Source: Odobenus rosmarus divergens
Taxonomy: Eukaryota > Chordata > Mammalia > Carnivora > Odobenidae
Direction: 5' to 3'
DNA: 64,000 nucleotides
NCBI RefSeq assembly: GCF_000321225.1
Contig: NW_004451517.1
Location: forward strand, 124,001 to 188,000
Position numbers and translations under genes: made by a program. The notes beneath the pieces are model-generated. The model made no database searches. It was not told the origin of the DNA and saw only the letters and a list, made by a program, of their open reading frames with translations. This document shows, piece by piece, positions 9,894 through 19,711 of this stretch (positions are counted from its first letter, which is position 1; the number at the start of each line of letters is the position of its first letter).

Positions 9894-10929
9894 GATAGGG
9901 TGGCTCTCTCCGTGTGTCTTGTTTGAAGAGCATAGGGCCTAGACCTTGGTTCTCTTGATTTTCTATTTCTTTTAATTATTCATTAAACAAACATTCCCTG
10001 GGGGCCTCGTGGTTGGGGGGGGCTGTTCCCTGTGGGAAGTGCGTGCAGTGTGCGGGGTCCCCGAGGGTGGGCGGCTCAGACATTGCATCTGCAGGAGGCA
10101 GACCTTGGGCCTGCAGCTCTCCCCTCCTCGGGCCACATTCTCCTAGAATCGTGACATCTCTCACCCCTGCCCCCAGCCTCCTTCTTTCTCATCAGCCCTC
10201 TGGCTGCTCCCTGCCCTAGGGCATGCTTTCCTAGAGCAGAACAGCACCACCCCGTTCTTACTAGGAGGAGGAGAACTTCTCATTGGACCAGGCTCCCTGC
10301 TAAGCTCTGTATGCACACCCCACAAACACAAGCCCCATAGCCCTGCAGGGTGGGGCTCAAGGTTCCACTTCCCAGAGGAGACCCCATACCCCCACGGCGA
10401 CACCAGGCCTGCCCTCTGTACCCTGCCCCCACTCACTGGCTCTCTCTGCTCTGCTCTGTCCCACCCAGGAAGGGCTTCCCACTGCACGTGGTGACCCTTC
10501 GTGGGGAGAGAGGGGGAAGCAACCTCTGCGGCCCCCAGGAGCAGCCTCACCTGGGCAGGATGAGGGATGACCGGCTGGTCCATCAACATCCCAGCCTCCT
10601 CATCCCAGGGGCCCTTGCTCTGCTCCACCCCCTGGGGTCCGCAGTGGAGGGGAGCCTGGTACCCATAGCGGTGACCTCTATCCACTGTCTGACCTTCCCT
10701 GCTCAGGCCCCCACTCACCACCGATGCTTTCTGGGAGGGACTCCCAGAGAAACTGCCTCCCTGCCTGGGTCAGGGTCAGCCTCTGGGGGGACCCAGACGA
10801 AGAGCCAACTGCACCTGTCCTCCCCACCTGCCAGTGGTGCCCTCACATGTCCTCCACACGCTGCCTGCCTCTGAGCATCTCCATCACCCGGCGGGCCCCA
10901 CGGTTACTGCAGAATAATACCAGGTTCTT
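9894..10929. other. Unique GC-rich stretch, no gene recognised
   Basis: Long overlapping frames exist on both strands around 10160-10870. They are proline- and glycine-rich, match no family I know, and are best explained by high GC content. No repeat recognised. Confidence 0.45.
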
Positions 10930-11325
10930 GTCTTGTGCCCACCCTCACCTGTCACACGCTGCCTCTCTCGCTTTCGTCCAGCCACTCTGGGCCTCCTGAA
11001 GCACGGGCACCCTCAGGGCCTTTACATGCTGGCCCCACAGCCTGGAATCTGTCCCTCCAGGCCAGCACGCAGCGGCTGCTTCGCCTCTCCGCCTCTGACC
11101 CTCCGACACCGCGTGCGTCTCACGCAGCGTCCCCAGACCAGTAGCCCCGCTCCGTCTCATCACCCTGCTTTGCTGCGTCCACACTTAGCTCTCTACACGT
11201 GTGTACCTGTCGGCTGCTTCTCCTGCCTCCTCCACATAAGAAGTGAGCCCCATGAGGGCAGGAACCTCACCCACCTTAGTCACTGCAACATCGCCATGGA
11301 CCCCAGGGCCTGGGAATGGTAGGTT
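10930..11325 (+). mobile_element. L2 LINE 3' region
   Basis: Sense L2: GCTTTCGTCCAGCCACTCTG, CAGGGCCTTTACATGCTGG, then GTGAGCCCCATGAGGGCAGG, AACCTCACCCACCTTAGTCA and CCCAGGGCCTGGGA. This is the order expected for the last 400 bases of L2. Confidence 0.8.
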
Positions 11326-12340
11326 TCGGAGGATGCTTATAGGAAGACTGACAGCGCAGATGGGCGGGGGGTTGGGGGGGGCTTGAAAGGGGTCGCTGTG
11401 AATTTCTCTGCGTTCCCAGGACCACAGCCAGCGGGCATCGAGTGTCCTGGGCACTGGGCACCCGGTCCTCATGCCAGCTGGAAGCGGACAGCCGCGAACC
11501 AGGAGACACTGGCAAAGACTTGGTATGGCTCCCTCTGTGTCCCCCCATCGTGCAGGAAGCCCCCCAGCTTTGAGCAGGACACCAGCACTTGGCAGTGTTC
11601 CAGGAGAGGAGAGGGACAGAAATCCAGCCCCACTGGACAGCTGAGGATCTAGGAAAATGCATTTAAAATAGCTATTCTAGCAGCTTCCTGCAGATTACTT
11701 TTTCCGTGCAGACTGGATGGCTTTAATAAAAAATGAGAACTTCTCCATCTGCTCTTTAAAGATAAGCCCCTAGTTCTCCAAATCGGTGAGCGACAAAGGC
11801 CCAGGGGGCTCGGGTAGGCTGGGAGGCGCGTCAGGCCGTTGACAGAGCCGATTAGCCGGGATCCAGCTGTGGGATGGGAAGCGGAGGCCAAAGAGTGGGA
11901 CTTGGGTAATTAAGATGTCATTTAGTCCTGTGATCGCCCCCTCGGAGCCCCAGGGCCACGCTCCAGCCTCTCTCCTTTCCAGCTGTCGGATGGGAAACGG
12001 CCCGGTCACCACGGGACCAAGAGTGGTCCCAGGGCTCCCACAGGAAGCAGCTTGGCAGACCCCCTGCTGGAGCAGGTCCCACTCCACTGGAGCAAGATTA
12101 ACCACCAGGAAAGGGGGCGTGTGCACCCCAAAAGACATGGCTGGTGGAAAACCCCAAATGCTGCCTATCACAGCAACTCTTCTCCAGTTATTAGAGAAGG
12201 AGGCGGTGGTTGCAGGCTCTGTGGGGCCTGATGCTTACGCTGTTGGAGGCCTTTGTGGAGAAAATGAAGATAAAATTGTGAATACAGAATTGCTAGAGCC
12301 CTTCCTAGGACCTTGGAAGCGAGAGGCCCCGGACCCCAAG
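11326..12340. other. Mostly unique, with candidate conserved islands
   Basis: No transposon recognised. AT-rich islands at 11640-11770 (CATTTAAAATAGCTATTCTA, GGCTTTAATAAAAAATGAG), 11890-11925 (GGGTAATTAAGATGTCATTT) and 12150-12310 are separated by GC-rich DNA. Function would be regulatory if conserved. No exon call is possible. Confidence 0.35.
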
Positions 12341-12354
12341 CTGCATGGGGCTTC

Positions 12355-12420
12355 ACAGTATGTGTTGTGCGCACGAGCGTGTGTGCTTGTGTGTATGTGT
12401 GCGCGCAGTGCACAGCACTG
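12355..12420 (+). repeat. Alternating purine-pyrimidine simple repeat
   Basis: TG/CG alternation (AGTATGTGTTGTGCGCACGA onward to GTGTGCGCGCAGTGCAC). Degenerate (TG)n. Confidence 0.7.
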
Positions 12421-12960
12421 TCTTTCCACCTGAACCTTCTTTGGTTTGGGGTTGCAGACACAATATATAATAAATGAGATGTATTGCTGTGTGCCGATTC
12501 TCCCCTCCTGACCCGGCTTCCTGCTCCGGCCCCCAAATCGAGGATTACCCCCTTGCCAACCACGTCCCAGAATTTGGTAATGCAGAATCGGAAGGGTAGT
12601 GGACGGAAATCGGACCGGAAAGGCAGAAGGAGAGAGGGGGGGACCTGCCCAGGGAAGCCAAGTTTGTCTACATGAAAAGAATAGAGATTTGGTGGACAGG
12701 AGAGAGCTTATCCCTCAACAGGCAGCGAGTCTGAAAAAGCCTGGAGCTTCTAGCAGGCCAGCTCTCCAGAGTGGATGTGGTCTGCCTCGTCACGTTGTTG
12801 GTCACGAACAGGATCCTCTGATGTTCTTTGAGAGACACCGGTAACTACCCAACTGCCTGCTATTGACTTGTGGTTGTAGCCGCCAAATCTGACTCTTGTA
12901 TCAGTGGGCAGCATGGAGAGTGGGTTTTACCAGGATTGCGCTCTACCCCAGGAGGAATTC
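12421..12960. other. Unique stretch, nothing recognised
   Basis: No repeat or coding signature. Confidence 0.45.
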
Positions 12961-13022
12961 TGCGTGCATGCATCTGCACGTGTGCACATTTGTGCACGTG
13001 TGCGTGCCTACATGTGTATGAA
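12961..13022 (+). repeat. Degenerate TG/CA simple repeat
   Basis: Alternating run with several CACGTG and TGCA cores (GCACGTGTGCACATTTGTGC region). Possibly Z-DNA-forming. Confidence 0.7.
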
Positions 13023-13024
13023 TA

Positions 13025-13975
13025 TGAACGGTAAGGTACCAGACCTCAGGGCTTGATAAGCCACAAAGCACCACCCGTCTATTTTCCCTTTCATGGTCTT
13101 GAGATACCACTCAAACTTGGAAATGAGGGGGGAAAGATTATTATGTGTTCTTCCAGAATCATACTAGAACAATGTCTAACGCACCCGAACAAAAGTGATC
13201 TGATTCTCGGACGTGACTTTGTGTGACTTACCATTTACTCTTGTTTAGAGCCCAGATTAGAAAAGTGACTTGTTAACTTGGAGAAGATTGATAAATTGAC
13301 AGTGATTGTCCAGAAGAGATGCAAATGATTAGTGGTCAATAGAAAAGATAACCTCAGTTTACCTTTTTCCCCCCAATAAGACACAAGACACGAACCAGTT
13401 TTATATCTTTTTTATGGTTTGCTTTTGCCACTTTTGAACCAACTTCGTCATCCTGCTAGTTCCCTCATTCATGAAAAAATTACTGTGATGTATTCTCACT
13501 GCGTGCTTCTCTGAGAGTTATGTTTTTGACTTTTTGAATATTTTACTTTGACATAAGTGTCCTTTCTCTAGTCTCTTTGGCAGGCAGTAAACTGCTTTTA
13601 TACCCCCTAAGTTATTCCAAATGAAAAGACCCGACTTATGGCATATGAACATCATTCTCTTGGTTCTATCTCCTTTTTAATCCCTGATTCTTTTTTAAGA
13701 ACCCAAGTTGTGGTTTCAAATGTAATCCAAATAACCTCTTGCTTGACAAGGCTCAGTGTTGACTGGTCAAAGCACACAGCTAAATAATCAAAAGATACTT
13801 GCATTTTCAAAGGACATTTAAGGGATCCAGATCACAACTCACAAGATACTTTGGAGAAATGCCCTCTGCCTTCTCTGCAATTTTGTCATGCCCAGCATTG
13901 CTTCAGAGCCCCTCATTCTCACTGCTTCAGCCTTCATGCACTGCCTTCATGCTCCCGGACATGTTCCTCAGCGGC
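13025..13975. other. AT-rich repeat-free island, candidate conserved non-coding DNA
   Basis: Nearly 1 kb with low GC against a GC-rich background and no recognised repeat. It contains an OCT/POU-like ATGCAAATGATTAG at about 13319, a homeodomain-type AAGATTGATAAATTGAC, and several GTGACTT repeats at 13213-13270. Enhancer content is inferred only. Confidence 0.4.
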
Positions 13976-13979
13976 TTGT

Positions 13980-14400
13980 GTTAGCAATGCTTTTGATTGC
14001 AAGCAATAGAAAACTCAACTATAAGAATATTTATTGTTCACTTAAACAGGTATATATGGTCATAGGGATGGTTTAGACACTCAACAATAGCATCAAGAAT
14101 CCAGGCTTTGCCCCTTCATATACCCAGTTTTGTCCTCCAGCTTGTTGCCTCATTGTCTCCAAGTGGCTACCACAACTCCAAACATTATGCCCTCACATGC
14201 AGCATTCCCAGCAGGAAGAAGAGGGCAGAGACCAAAGACCTTCTCCCCAAAAGATCCGGCCTTTTTATTCAGGAAGAAAATTGTTCCCAGGTGCAACCCA
14301 GTAGAATTTTTCCTTTCTCCTCATCATCTAAAACTGGATCACACGACCACTCCTAGTTATAAGGGAGGCTAGGAAAGCAAGCATCTGACAAAGTAGAAAA
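13980..14400 (+). mobile_element. Old mammalian interspersed repeat, family not assigned
   Basis: Starts TTGATTGCAAGCAATAGAAA ACTCAACTATAAG, a beginning shared by many old mammalian repeats. It continues CCTCATTGTCTCCAAGTGGC and ends near CCTAGTTATAAGGGAGGCTA. I recognise the text as repetitive but cannot name the family. Confidence 0.4.
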
Positions 14401-14524
14401 GAATCATCATGGCTGGCTGAGACCAAAACACGACTCATTCCGTGGGACAAGTGGGGACCTGCATCCAGCCTTAGGCCAAGCACTCACATACTGATCCATT
14501 TCTAATGAACACATGCCATTGGTA

Positions 14525-14650
14525 TCATTGTTTTCTGATTTGTGCAGGAGGGATAAAGAAGGTCAGAGAAGTTAAGTGGCTCGTAAGGAAGTGGCTGAGC
14601 TGAGATTTGGCTCAGGCCACTATGACTTCAAAACCTGTTTCTCTTTTTAA
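14525..14650 (-). mobile_element. MIR SINE
   Basis: Antisense MIR core, diverged: GTGCAGGAGGGATAAAGAAG, GTCAGAGAAGTTAAGTGGCT, GGCTGAGCTGAGATTTGGCT. Confidence 0.7.
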
Positions 14651-15189
14651 ACCCTTAATACCTTATTTTTTGTTTTAGCAAGGGGAGGACACGGAGAGAA
14701 AGTTCATGGCTGGGCGATGGGCGGCTGATGCACCCCCTGGGCTGTGATGCCAAGACCCTCGGGAACCTTGCTTGGGTATCTGGGGCCTACCCCTCACAAG
14801 ACCTGGGTCCTCAGCTCTGTGTGTCCTGCCTTCCTGGTAGGCTTTCTCTCATGCCTCCTGCTTTTTGAAGGGGGTAGATTCTGTGCCATCACCGTCTAAT
14901 TCAGAGGGCTCCGTAGCATCCCTCAGTGTCAGAGGTGGGACGGACCCTCCGAGATGCTCTTGCCCTCAGGGCCAGCAAGGATGGATGGTGTGTGACTGTC
15001 AACATCAGGAGGGGAAGGGAAAATATCAGAATCACTCTGGGCCCCGTTGGGGCTGAGTTCCAATGGTCTTGACGGGACTGTATTTGGGGAGGCCCGGTCC
15101 CTGTCAGGGCAGGCAAAATGCAACGGGGACATGGCTAAGCTCTGGTGGCACTTCCTTCTGCTCCATCAGCCCAGGAAGAGAAGCAGGTG
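14651..15189. other. Unique stretch, nothing recognised
   Basis: No repeat or coding signature seen. Confidence 0.45.
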
Positions 15190-15435
15190 CCCACGAAGAG
15201 CGCCAGGTTGGAGATCTGGGTTCGAGACCCTGTGCCACTCCTCACCGATCAAGTGACCTTGGGCAAATCCTTTCCCATCGTGAGCCCATTTCTCTACCTG
15301 TAAAATGGGGGTGGGGGTAACAGTGGTACCCCTTCACTGGGAAGCCGCAAATTTGAAAGAATGGATATTCAGAAAGCCTTCTGTAGTGCTGGGTATGCCA
15401 TTCAGAAATTTACCACCATTACTACTGCAGCTAAA
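15190..15435 (+). mobile_element. MIR SINE, near full length
   Basis: Sense MIR: GGAGATCTGGGTTCGAGACC, AAGTGACCTTGGGCAAATCC, TCTACCTGTAAAATGGGGGT, then the 3' part ending near TTACCACCATTACTACTGC. Confidence 0.88.
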
Positions 15436-15604
15436 TACTTCCTGCGGTTGGTTTTAGGTTAGACAAACCATTCGATCAATCACCCAAAGCTTTTCCCACC
15501 CTGCCCCTCCTTTCTCTCCTTTCTGTGTCCTGAGTCAGCTCTTTCAGCCACTCCTGTGGGTGGTAGTATCTGTCTCTCCTGGGAAGATGTGCTGGGTATG
15601 GCAA

Positions 15605-15710
15605 GCAGAATAACCCAGACTCTAGAATCCTCCAGAATCTTCCAGAATGCCAGTCCCCCAGCTCGCTCGTGGTCAGACCTTGGGCAAGGTGCTTTACTTC
15701 TCTACAAGAA
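15605..15710 (+). mobile_element. MIR SINE fragment
   Basis: Central MIR text GGTCAGACCTTGGGCAAGGT and GCTTTACTTCTCTAC, with a degraded 5' part. Confidence 0.55.
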
Positions 15711-15732
15711 TATGGGCAAGGTCCATATTCTT
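15706..15732. repeat. Perfect 10-bp hairpin
   Basis: AAGAATATGG at 15706-15715 is followed by a seven-base loop and its exact complement CCATATTCTT at 15723-15732. No T-run follows, so there is no reason to call it a terminator. Confidence 0.85.
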
Positions 15733-15769
15733 TTCTCCTGTGGGAGGGGTGATTTGGGGAATGAAGTGT

Positions 15770-16160
15770 GATCTCACCTAAGAGCCCCCTGCCCAGGTCC
15801 CGGCCCCTCCCTGGATCTCCATGAAGCTCTCCCCTCTCAGGACGGGACTCCTCACCGGGTGAGACTGGGTCCCACAGACATGACTGAGTGGAGGACGGAA
15901 TGACCAAGCGGGTCTGGGAGAGGATACTGGGGGTGTTAGTTTTTGATAAACAGGGGAGGACGGCACTGCACATGGGAGGGGAGGCGGGAAGGCCGCGGCC
16001 ACTTAGGGAGTTGCTTCCCGAAGTTGTTGACTCACCAGGGAGCTTTCCCCAAGGTTCCCCACATTCTGTAGGCCTCGCCTGGGGGGCCGGGATTGGGGCA
16101 GAACCCGGAGGAGAACGGGGGCGGGGGGGGCTTGTCTTCCACACCCAGCCCCCGGGGAAT

Positions 16161-16162
<2 letters not shown>
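15770..16162. other. Unique GC-rich stretch leading into the C tract
   Basis: No repeat recognised. G-rich text at 16113-16131 (GAGAACGGGGGCGGGGGGGG) lies 30 bases upstream of the long C tract. Confidence 0.45.

Positions 16163-16196
<34 letters not shown>
16163..16196 (+). repeat. (C)34 homopolymer
   Basis: Thirty-four consecutive C residues bounded by GT on the left and GCC on the right. The minus strand is a pure G tract. Length is likely to vary between individuals or assemblies. It creates artificial polyproline/polyglycine reading frames that should not be called genes. Confidence 0.95.
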
Positions 16197-16197
<1 letters not shown>

Positions 16198-16665
16198 CCA
16201 AGCGTGCTGAGTGAGCAGATTTATTTGCATGGGAATGAAAAACTCCCTGTTGACCTCTCTACTATGTTTTCCTCACTTGTGCCACTCAGGGTTTTATAAA
16301 AGCCCTTGAATTAAACATGCTGCGTTTCAGGCTCAGGAGGAAGGGAGGAGGGAGTGAGGGCGGATGTCCTCTGGGCTGTCTGCCCTGCAGTCACCACCCG
16401 AATCCCCCACCTGCCAGCCCAGGGAGCCTCGCCTCGCCCCCTGAGCCCGCCTGGCATTTATCTGCGTCCTCCAGCCCGGCCCACGCTGCCCCCTCACCGG
16501 AGGCTGGGCACGGTGCTAGCTCGTTGAAAGATTTTATGCTTTTTCTGTACAGGACATTTTTAATGCAGGTATTTACATGCTGGGGAGAAATTCTCCAAAG
16601 GAAGAATAATCTCTGCTCGTTCTGTCACATCCCCCCGGTCCCAGGAATCTTACAAGCATCCGGAG
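16197..16665. other. Unique stretch, possibly conserved at its left end
   Basis: No repeat recognised. The first 130 bases are AT-rich with a POU octamer and a TATA-like box (annotated separately). The middle is GC-rich, and 16505-16620 is AT-rich again. Confidence 0.4.
16223..16302 (+). promoter_or_regulatory. POU octamer plus TATA-like box
   Basis: ATTTGCAT at 16223-16230 is a perfect octamer, and TATAAAAG at 16295-16302 is a perfect TATA consensus in the same orientation, 64 bases apart. The spacing is promoter-like, but no transcript or downstream gene is visible, so this may be chance. Confidence 0.25.
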
Positions 16666-16847
16666 CTGCACTGTCCCATGTGGTAACCCATACACGTGCC
16701 TGTTTCAATTGTAATGGAAATTAAATTAAATTTAAAATTCTCCTCCCAGTCACATTGGCCCCCATGTGGTGAGTGGGTACCAAATTGGACCGCGTGGATG
16801 TAAAGACATTTCCATGATCATGGAAAGTTCCATTGGACAGCACTGGA
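16666..16847 (-). mobile_element. hAT-Charlie-type MER element
   Basis: Ends are inverted copies around an AT-rich centre: CTGCACTGTCCCATGTGGTA at the left and TTCCATTGGACAGCACTGG at the right, with GAAATTAAATTAAATTTAAA between. This is the CAGTGCTGTCCAATAGAA family of mammalian DNA transposons. I cannot give the exact subfamily. Orientation is tentative. Confidence 0.65.
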
Positions 16848-17232
16848 CTTGAGGAAAGCCCTGGGTTGTTGTTTTTTTTTAATTCTGGGCTTTTTTAGTA
16901 ACAAAAGTAACAACTGTTTGTCTTAAAGCACTTAGAAAATACAGAATACCACGAAAGAGCAAAGAGGGACTTGGGTGTATCTGTGGGCTCGGCGGCATAC
17001 TGAGTCCCCGAGCACCCGCAACAGGGACCCGCCATCGTCACCTCGGGCACTCTGTTGCTCAGCCACTGACCATCCCCAAGGAGGGGCAAGGAAGTGAGGA
17101 AGGAACGAAGAGGACACTTGAAACCTCCCGCACCATTTGAGGGATTTTGTAAAGGGCAGCCTGTGGGCAGGGCAGCCTGGGAACGTAGCTCCCAGAGGAA
17201 GGGGGGGTGGACTTGGGGCAGTCACCGGTGGC
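16848..17232. other. Unique stretch, nothing recognised
   Basis: Has a T-rich patch at 16866-16900. No gene or clear repeat. Confidence 0.4.
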
Positions 17233-17525
17233 CTGTGGACTGAAGTGGGGTCTCCCAAATTCATATGTCGAAGCCCTAACCCCAGTGCACTGTCTTTGGA
17301 GGTAGTTAAGGTTAAATGAGATCGTAAGAGTAGGGTCCTAATTCAGTAGGACCAGTGGACTTGATTGGAGAGAGAGAGACAGGGCTGTCGGCTCCAGCTC
17401 CTCGGTCTGCAAACCCCGTCTGATCTCCGACTCCCAGCCGCCAGGATGGCGCGGAAATACTCTTCTGCTGTTTAAACTCCCCTCGTGCTGTGGTCTTTTG
17501 TGATGGCAGCCCAGGCTCACGCAGA
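17233..17525 (+). mobile_element. MLT1/MST-class ERVL-MaLR LTR
   Basis: Typical MaLR LTR text: CTCCCAAATTCATATGTCGA, AGCCCTAACCCCAGTGCACT, AGTTAAGGTTAAATGAGATC, then the 3' end CTCCCAGCCGCCAGGATGGC and TTTTGTGATGGCAGCCCAGG. The middle is shortened relative to a complete LTR. No internal coding region is attached. Confidence 0.82.
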
Positions 17526-17564
17526 CATTCTGCACTTCTGGAAACCCAGCTCCACAAACTGGCC

Positions 17565-18005
17565 ACGCTGGGCAGAATCACGGCCCCCAGAGACGTCCGC
17601 TCCACAATCCCCGGAACCTGGAGGCGGCTTTGCAGTTGGGATTAAGTGGAAGATCTCGAGGTGGGGATGCTCCTGGATGATCCAGGCGGGCCTAGCAGCA
17701 ATCACAAGGGTCCTCATGGAAGGAAACGGAGGTGACAGGGTTAGCGACAGAGCAGGGGTCCTCGCCATGCCACCACTGGCTTTGAGTGCGGGGGAGGGGG
17801 CACTGAGCCAGGGGACTCGGCAGCCTCGCAAAGCTGGAAAAGGAGGAGATAGGGGCCTCCAGAAGGAAGGGGTCCACCGGCTCCTTGATTTCCGGCCAGC
17901 AAGACCCATGTCAGACTTCTGACCTCCGAAACTGTAAGAGAATAAATCTGCGCAGTTTTAAGCCGCTAAGTGTGTGGCAATTTGTTAAAGTAGCCATAAG
18001 AAATG
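17565..18005 (+). mobile_element. MLT1 ERVL-MaLR LTR, near full length
   Basis: Starts near CAATCCCCGGAACCTGGAGG. Continues GATTAAGTGGAAGATCTCGA, GGGATGCTCCTGGATGATCC, AATCACAAGGGTCCTCATGG, GACTTCTGACCTCCGAAACT, and ends AGCCGCTAAGTGTGTGGCAA and AATTTGTTAAAGTAGCC. It follows directly after another MaLR LTR in the same orientation and is probably a separate insertion. Confidence 0.88.
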
Positions 18006-18184
18006 CCTACACCGGAAAGTCTGTAATGTATAGACGGCACATTTCAGAGTGTGGTCTTTTCTGGAGGGGCCGTCCGTCTCTGTGTTTGGTGCTCATTTGC
18101 TCAGTGAATAGACAGCTCAGCCTTTGGTCCTCCCAGCAGACCCGGTGGTGGGGACGGTGAAGTAGCTAAGATGGCAGGTATGAA

Positions 18185-18290
18185 AGCCACGCAGCCCTGA
18201 GTCTCCCCCACCCGCTAGAGCTGTGTGACCTTGGAAAAGCTACTTGCCCTCTCTGAGGCCTAGCCTTTCCTGCCCCCCAGGCAGCTGCGA
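18185..18290 (+). mobile_element. MIR SINE fragment
   Basis: Central MIR: AGCTGTGTGACCTTGGAAAA, GCTACTTGCCCTCTCTGAGG. Confidence 0.75.
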
Positions 18291-18299
18291 GGTTGGGCC

Positions 18300-18440
18300 T
18301 TCTGTCCTTGGCGGGCATTCCTTGATCATCGGCCACACACCAGGAACCGTTCCAGGGGCTGGGGAGGCTATGACCTTCCAGGAACCGAGCTCCTGACCTT
18401 TGTGGAGCCCACGCTCTGGCGGGTTCGGGGGTAGAATGTC
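18300..18440 (-). mobile_element. L2 fragment
   Basis: Antisense L2 3' end: GCCACACACCAGGAACCGTT, CCAGGGGCTGGGGAGGCTAT, CCTTTGTGGAGCCCACGCTC. Confidence 0.6.
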
Positions 18441-19230
18441 ACTCAGGCACCGGACCAGGTCCGCTGCAGGCGTTCAAGCGACTTCCTCACTGAAGGGATC
18501 ACAGCAATTTCAGTGTCTCACTCAAGTTGATGTGAGCAGGTGCAGGTGGGAACTGGAGTCTGGGTTTCGTACCCTGGGCCTGGGAGTGGGGGAGCTGCAG
18601 AAAGGGCTCCCCCATCTAATGCGGTTCAGCTTCTAGGCTCTGTTTCTTTTTAAGGTGCAAAGAATCCCCGAAGCGTGTTAGGCTCTGACAGCCCCGCTGC
18701 GGGTTGCATGGACAGCAAGACCTTGGCGGCCCAGCCCCATGGGCCTCATTCCCTAACTCAGCCTGAGATTCCCAGGAAATGGCCTTCCTGGGTTTCTCTC
18801 CCTCCCCGCGGGTGAGGATGCCAGACCTCGGTACTTTTGGGAAATCGCTGGAAATATTCCAAGAACAAGAGCAAGCCTTGCCTCTCCCAGGCCCCCGACG
18901 GGCCTGGCTCTCAGCAACAGAGGCATGAAGCCGAAAGCCTGGTGTCAGTCTCAGGGGCAGGGGATTTGTGGGGGAACAGGGCCATTCGCTGGGGGCCAAG
19001 GGCCAAATGAGCCGCTACATATGTTTGCTTTGGCCAACGTGGTTTTTGAAATCAGAAAAAAAGAAATGACACTGACCCCCAGTTTCTAGCTTCCTTTGAA
19101 ACTAGAATGGGGGTGGGGTGGGACCATTCCCCCTGGTACTGTCCTCCAGGCCCCCGCAGCCCCGGGTCCCCTGGGCCTCTTCTCTCCTTTATGTGACCTT
19201 GTTGGCAGTTGACTTTCTGGCCGTTGTTCT
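18441..19230. other. Unique stretch, nothing recognised
   Basis: No coding or repeat signature. Mixed GC content. Confidence 0.45.
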
Positions 19231-19234
19231 AAGA

Positions 19235-19430
19235 CAGCGGTTCTCAGTCACAGTGGTTTGGCCGCTGGGGGCCTTGGGCAATGTCTGGAGACATTTTCAG
19301 TCTTCACAGATGGGAGGCTGGGGCTGCTGTGGCATCTAAGGGGTTGAGGCTGGGACCCTGCAAGGTCCAGGGTAGCCTTGCAGCAGGGAGTGATCCCGCC
19401 CCAGGGCCAGTGATGCCCCCGGCAAACTCT
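19235..19430 (+). mobile_element. MER20 hAT-Charlie element
   Basis: Sense MER20: CAGCGGTTCTCAGTCACAGT, GGGCAATGTCTGGAGACATT, GATGGGAGGCTGGGGCTGCT. The right half is eroded but still has AGGGCCAGTGATGCCCCC. A second MER20 lies at 9698-9893 in the other orientation. Confidence 0.78.
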
Positions 19431-19492
19431 GATGGAAGGAAATAAGTCTTACTTTGCAGAGCTTGAGGCAAGGCTTGGGTCCAGACAGTCTT

Positions 19493-19694
19493 TTTTTTTT
19501 TTTTTAAAGATTTTATTTATTTATTTGACAGAGAGAGACGCAGCGAGAGCAGGAACACAAGCAGGGGGAGTGGGAGAGGGAGAAGCAGGCTTCCCACTGA
19601 GCAGTGAGCCCGATGCGGGGCTCGATCCCAGGAGCCTGAGATCATGACCTGAGCCGAAGGCAGACACTTAACGACTGAGCCACCCAGGCGCCCC
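19493..19694 (-). mobile_element. SINEC (Can-SINE), full length
   Basis: Antisense: T-rich tail, then AAAGATTTTATTTATTTATT, the body, and the tRNA-Lys-derived head at 19672-19694 ending CACCCAGGCGCCCC. Flanked by a 17-base target-site duplication TGGGTCCAGACAGTCTT at 19476-19492 and 19695-19711, which is identical on both sides. This is good evidence of a carnivore-lineage L1-mediated insertion. Confidence 0.97.
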
Positions 19695-19711
19695 TGGGTC
19701 CAGACAGTCTT

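Noticed and set aside
15476..16230. Long frames with polyglycine or polyproline
   Set aside because: They are created by the (C)34 homopolymer, which is open in all frames.
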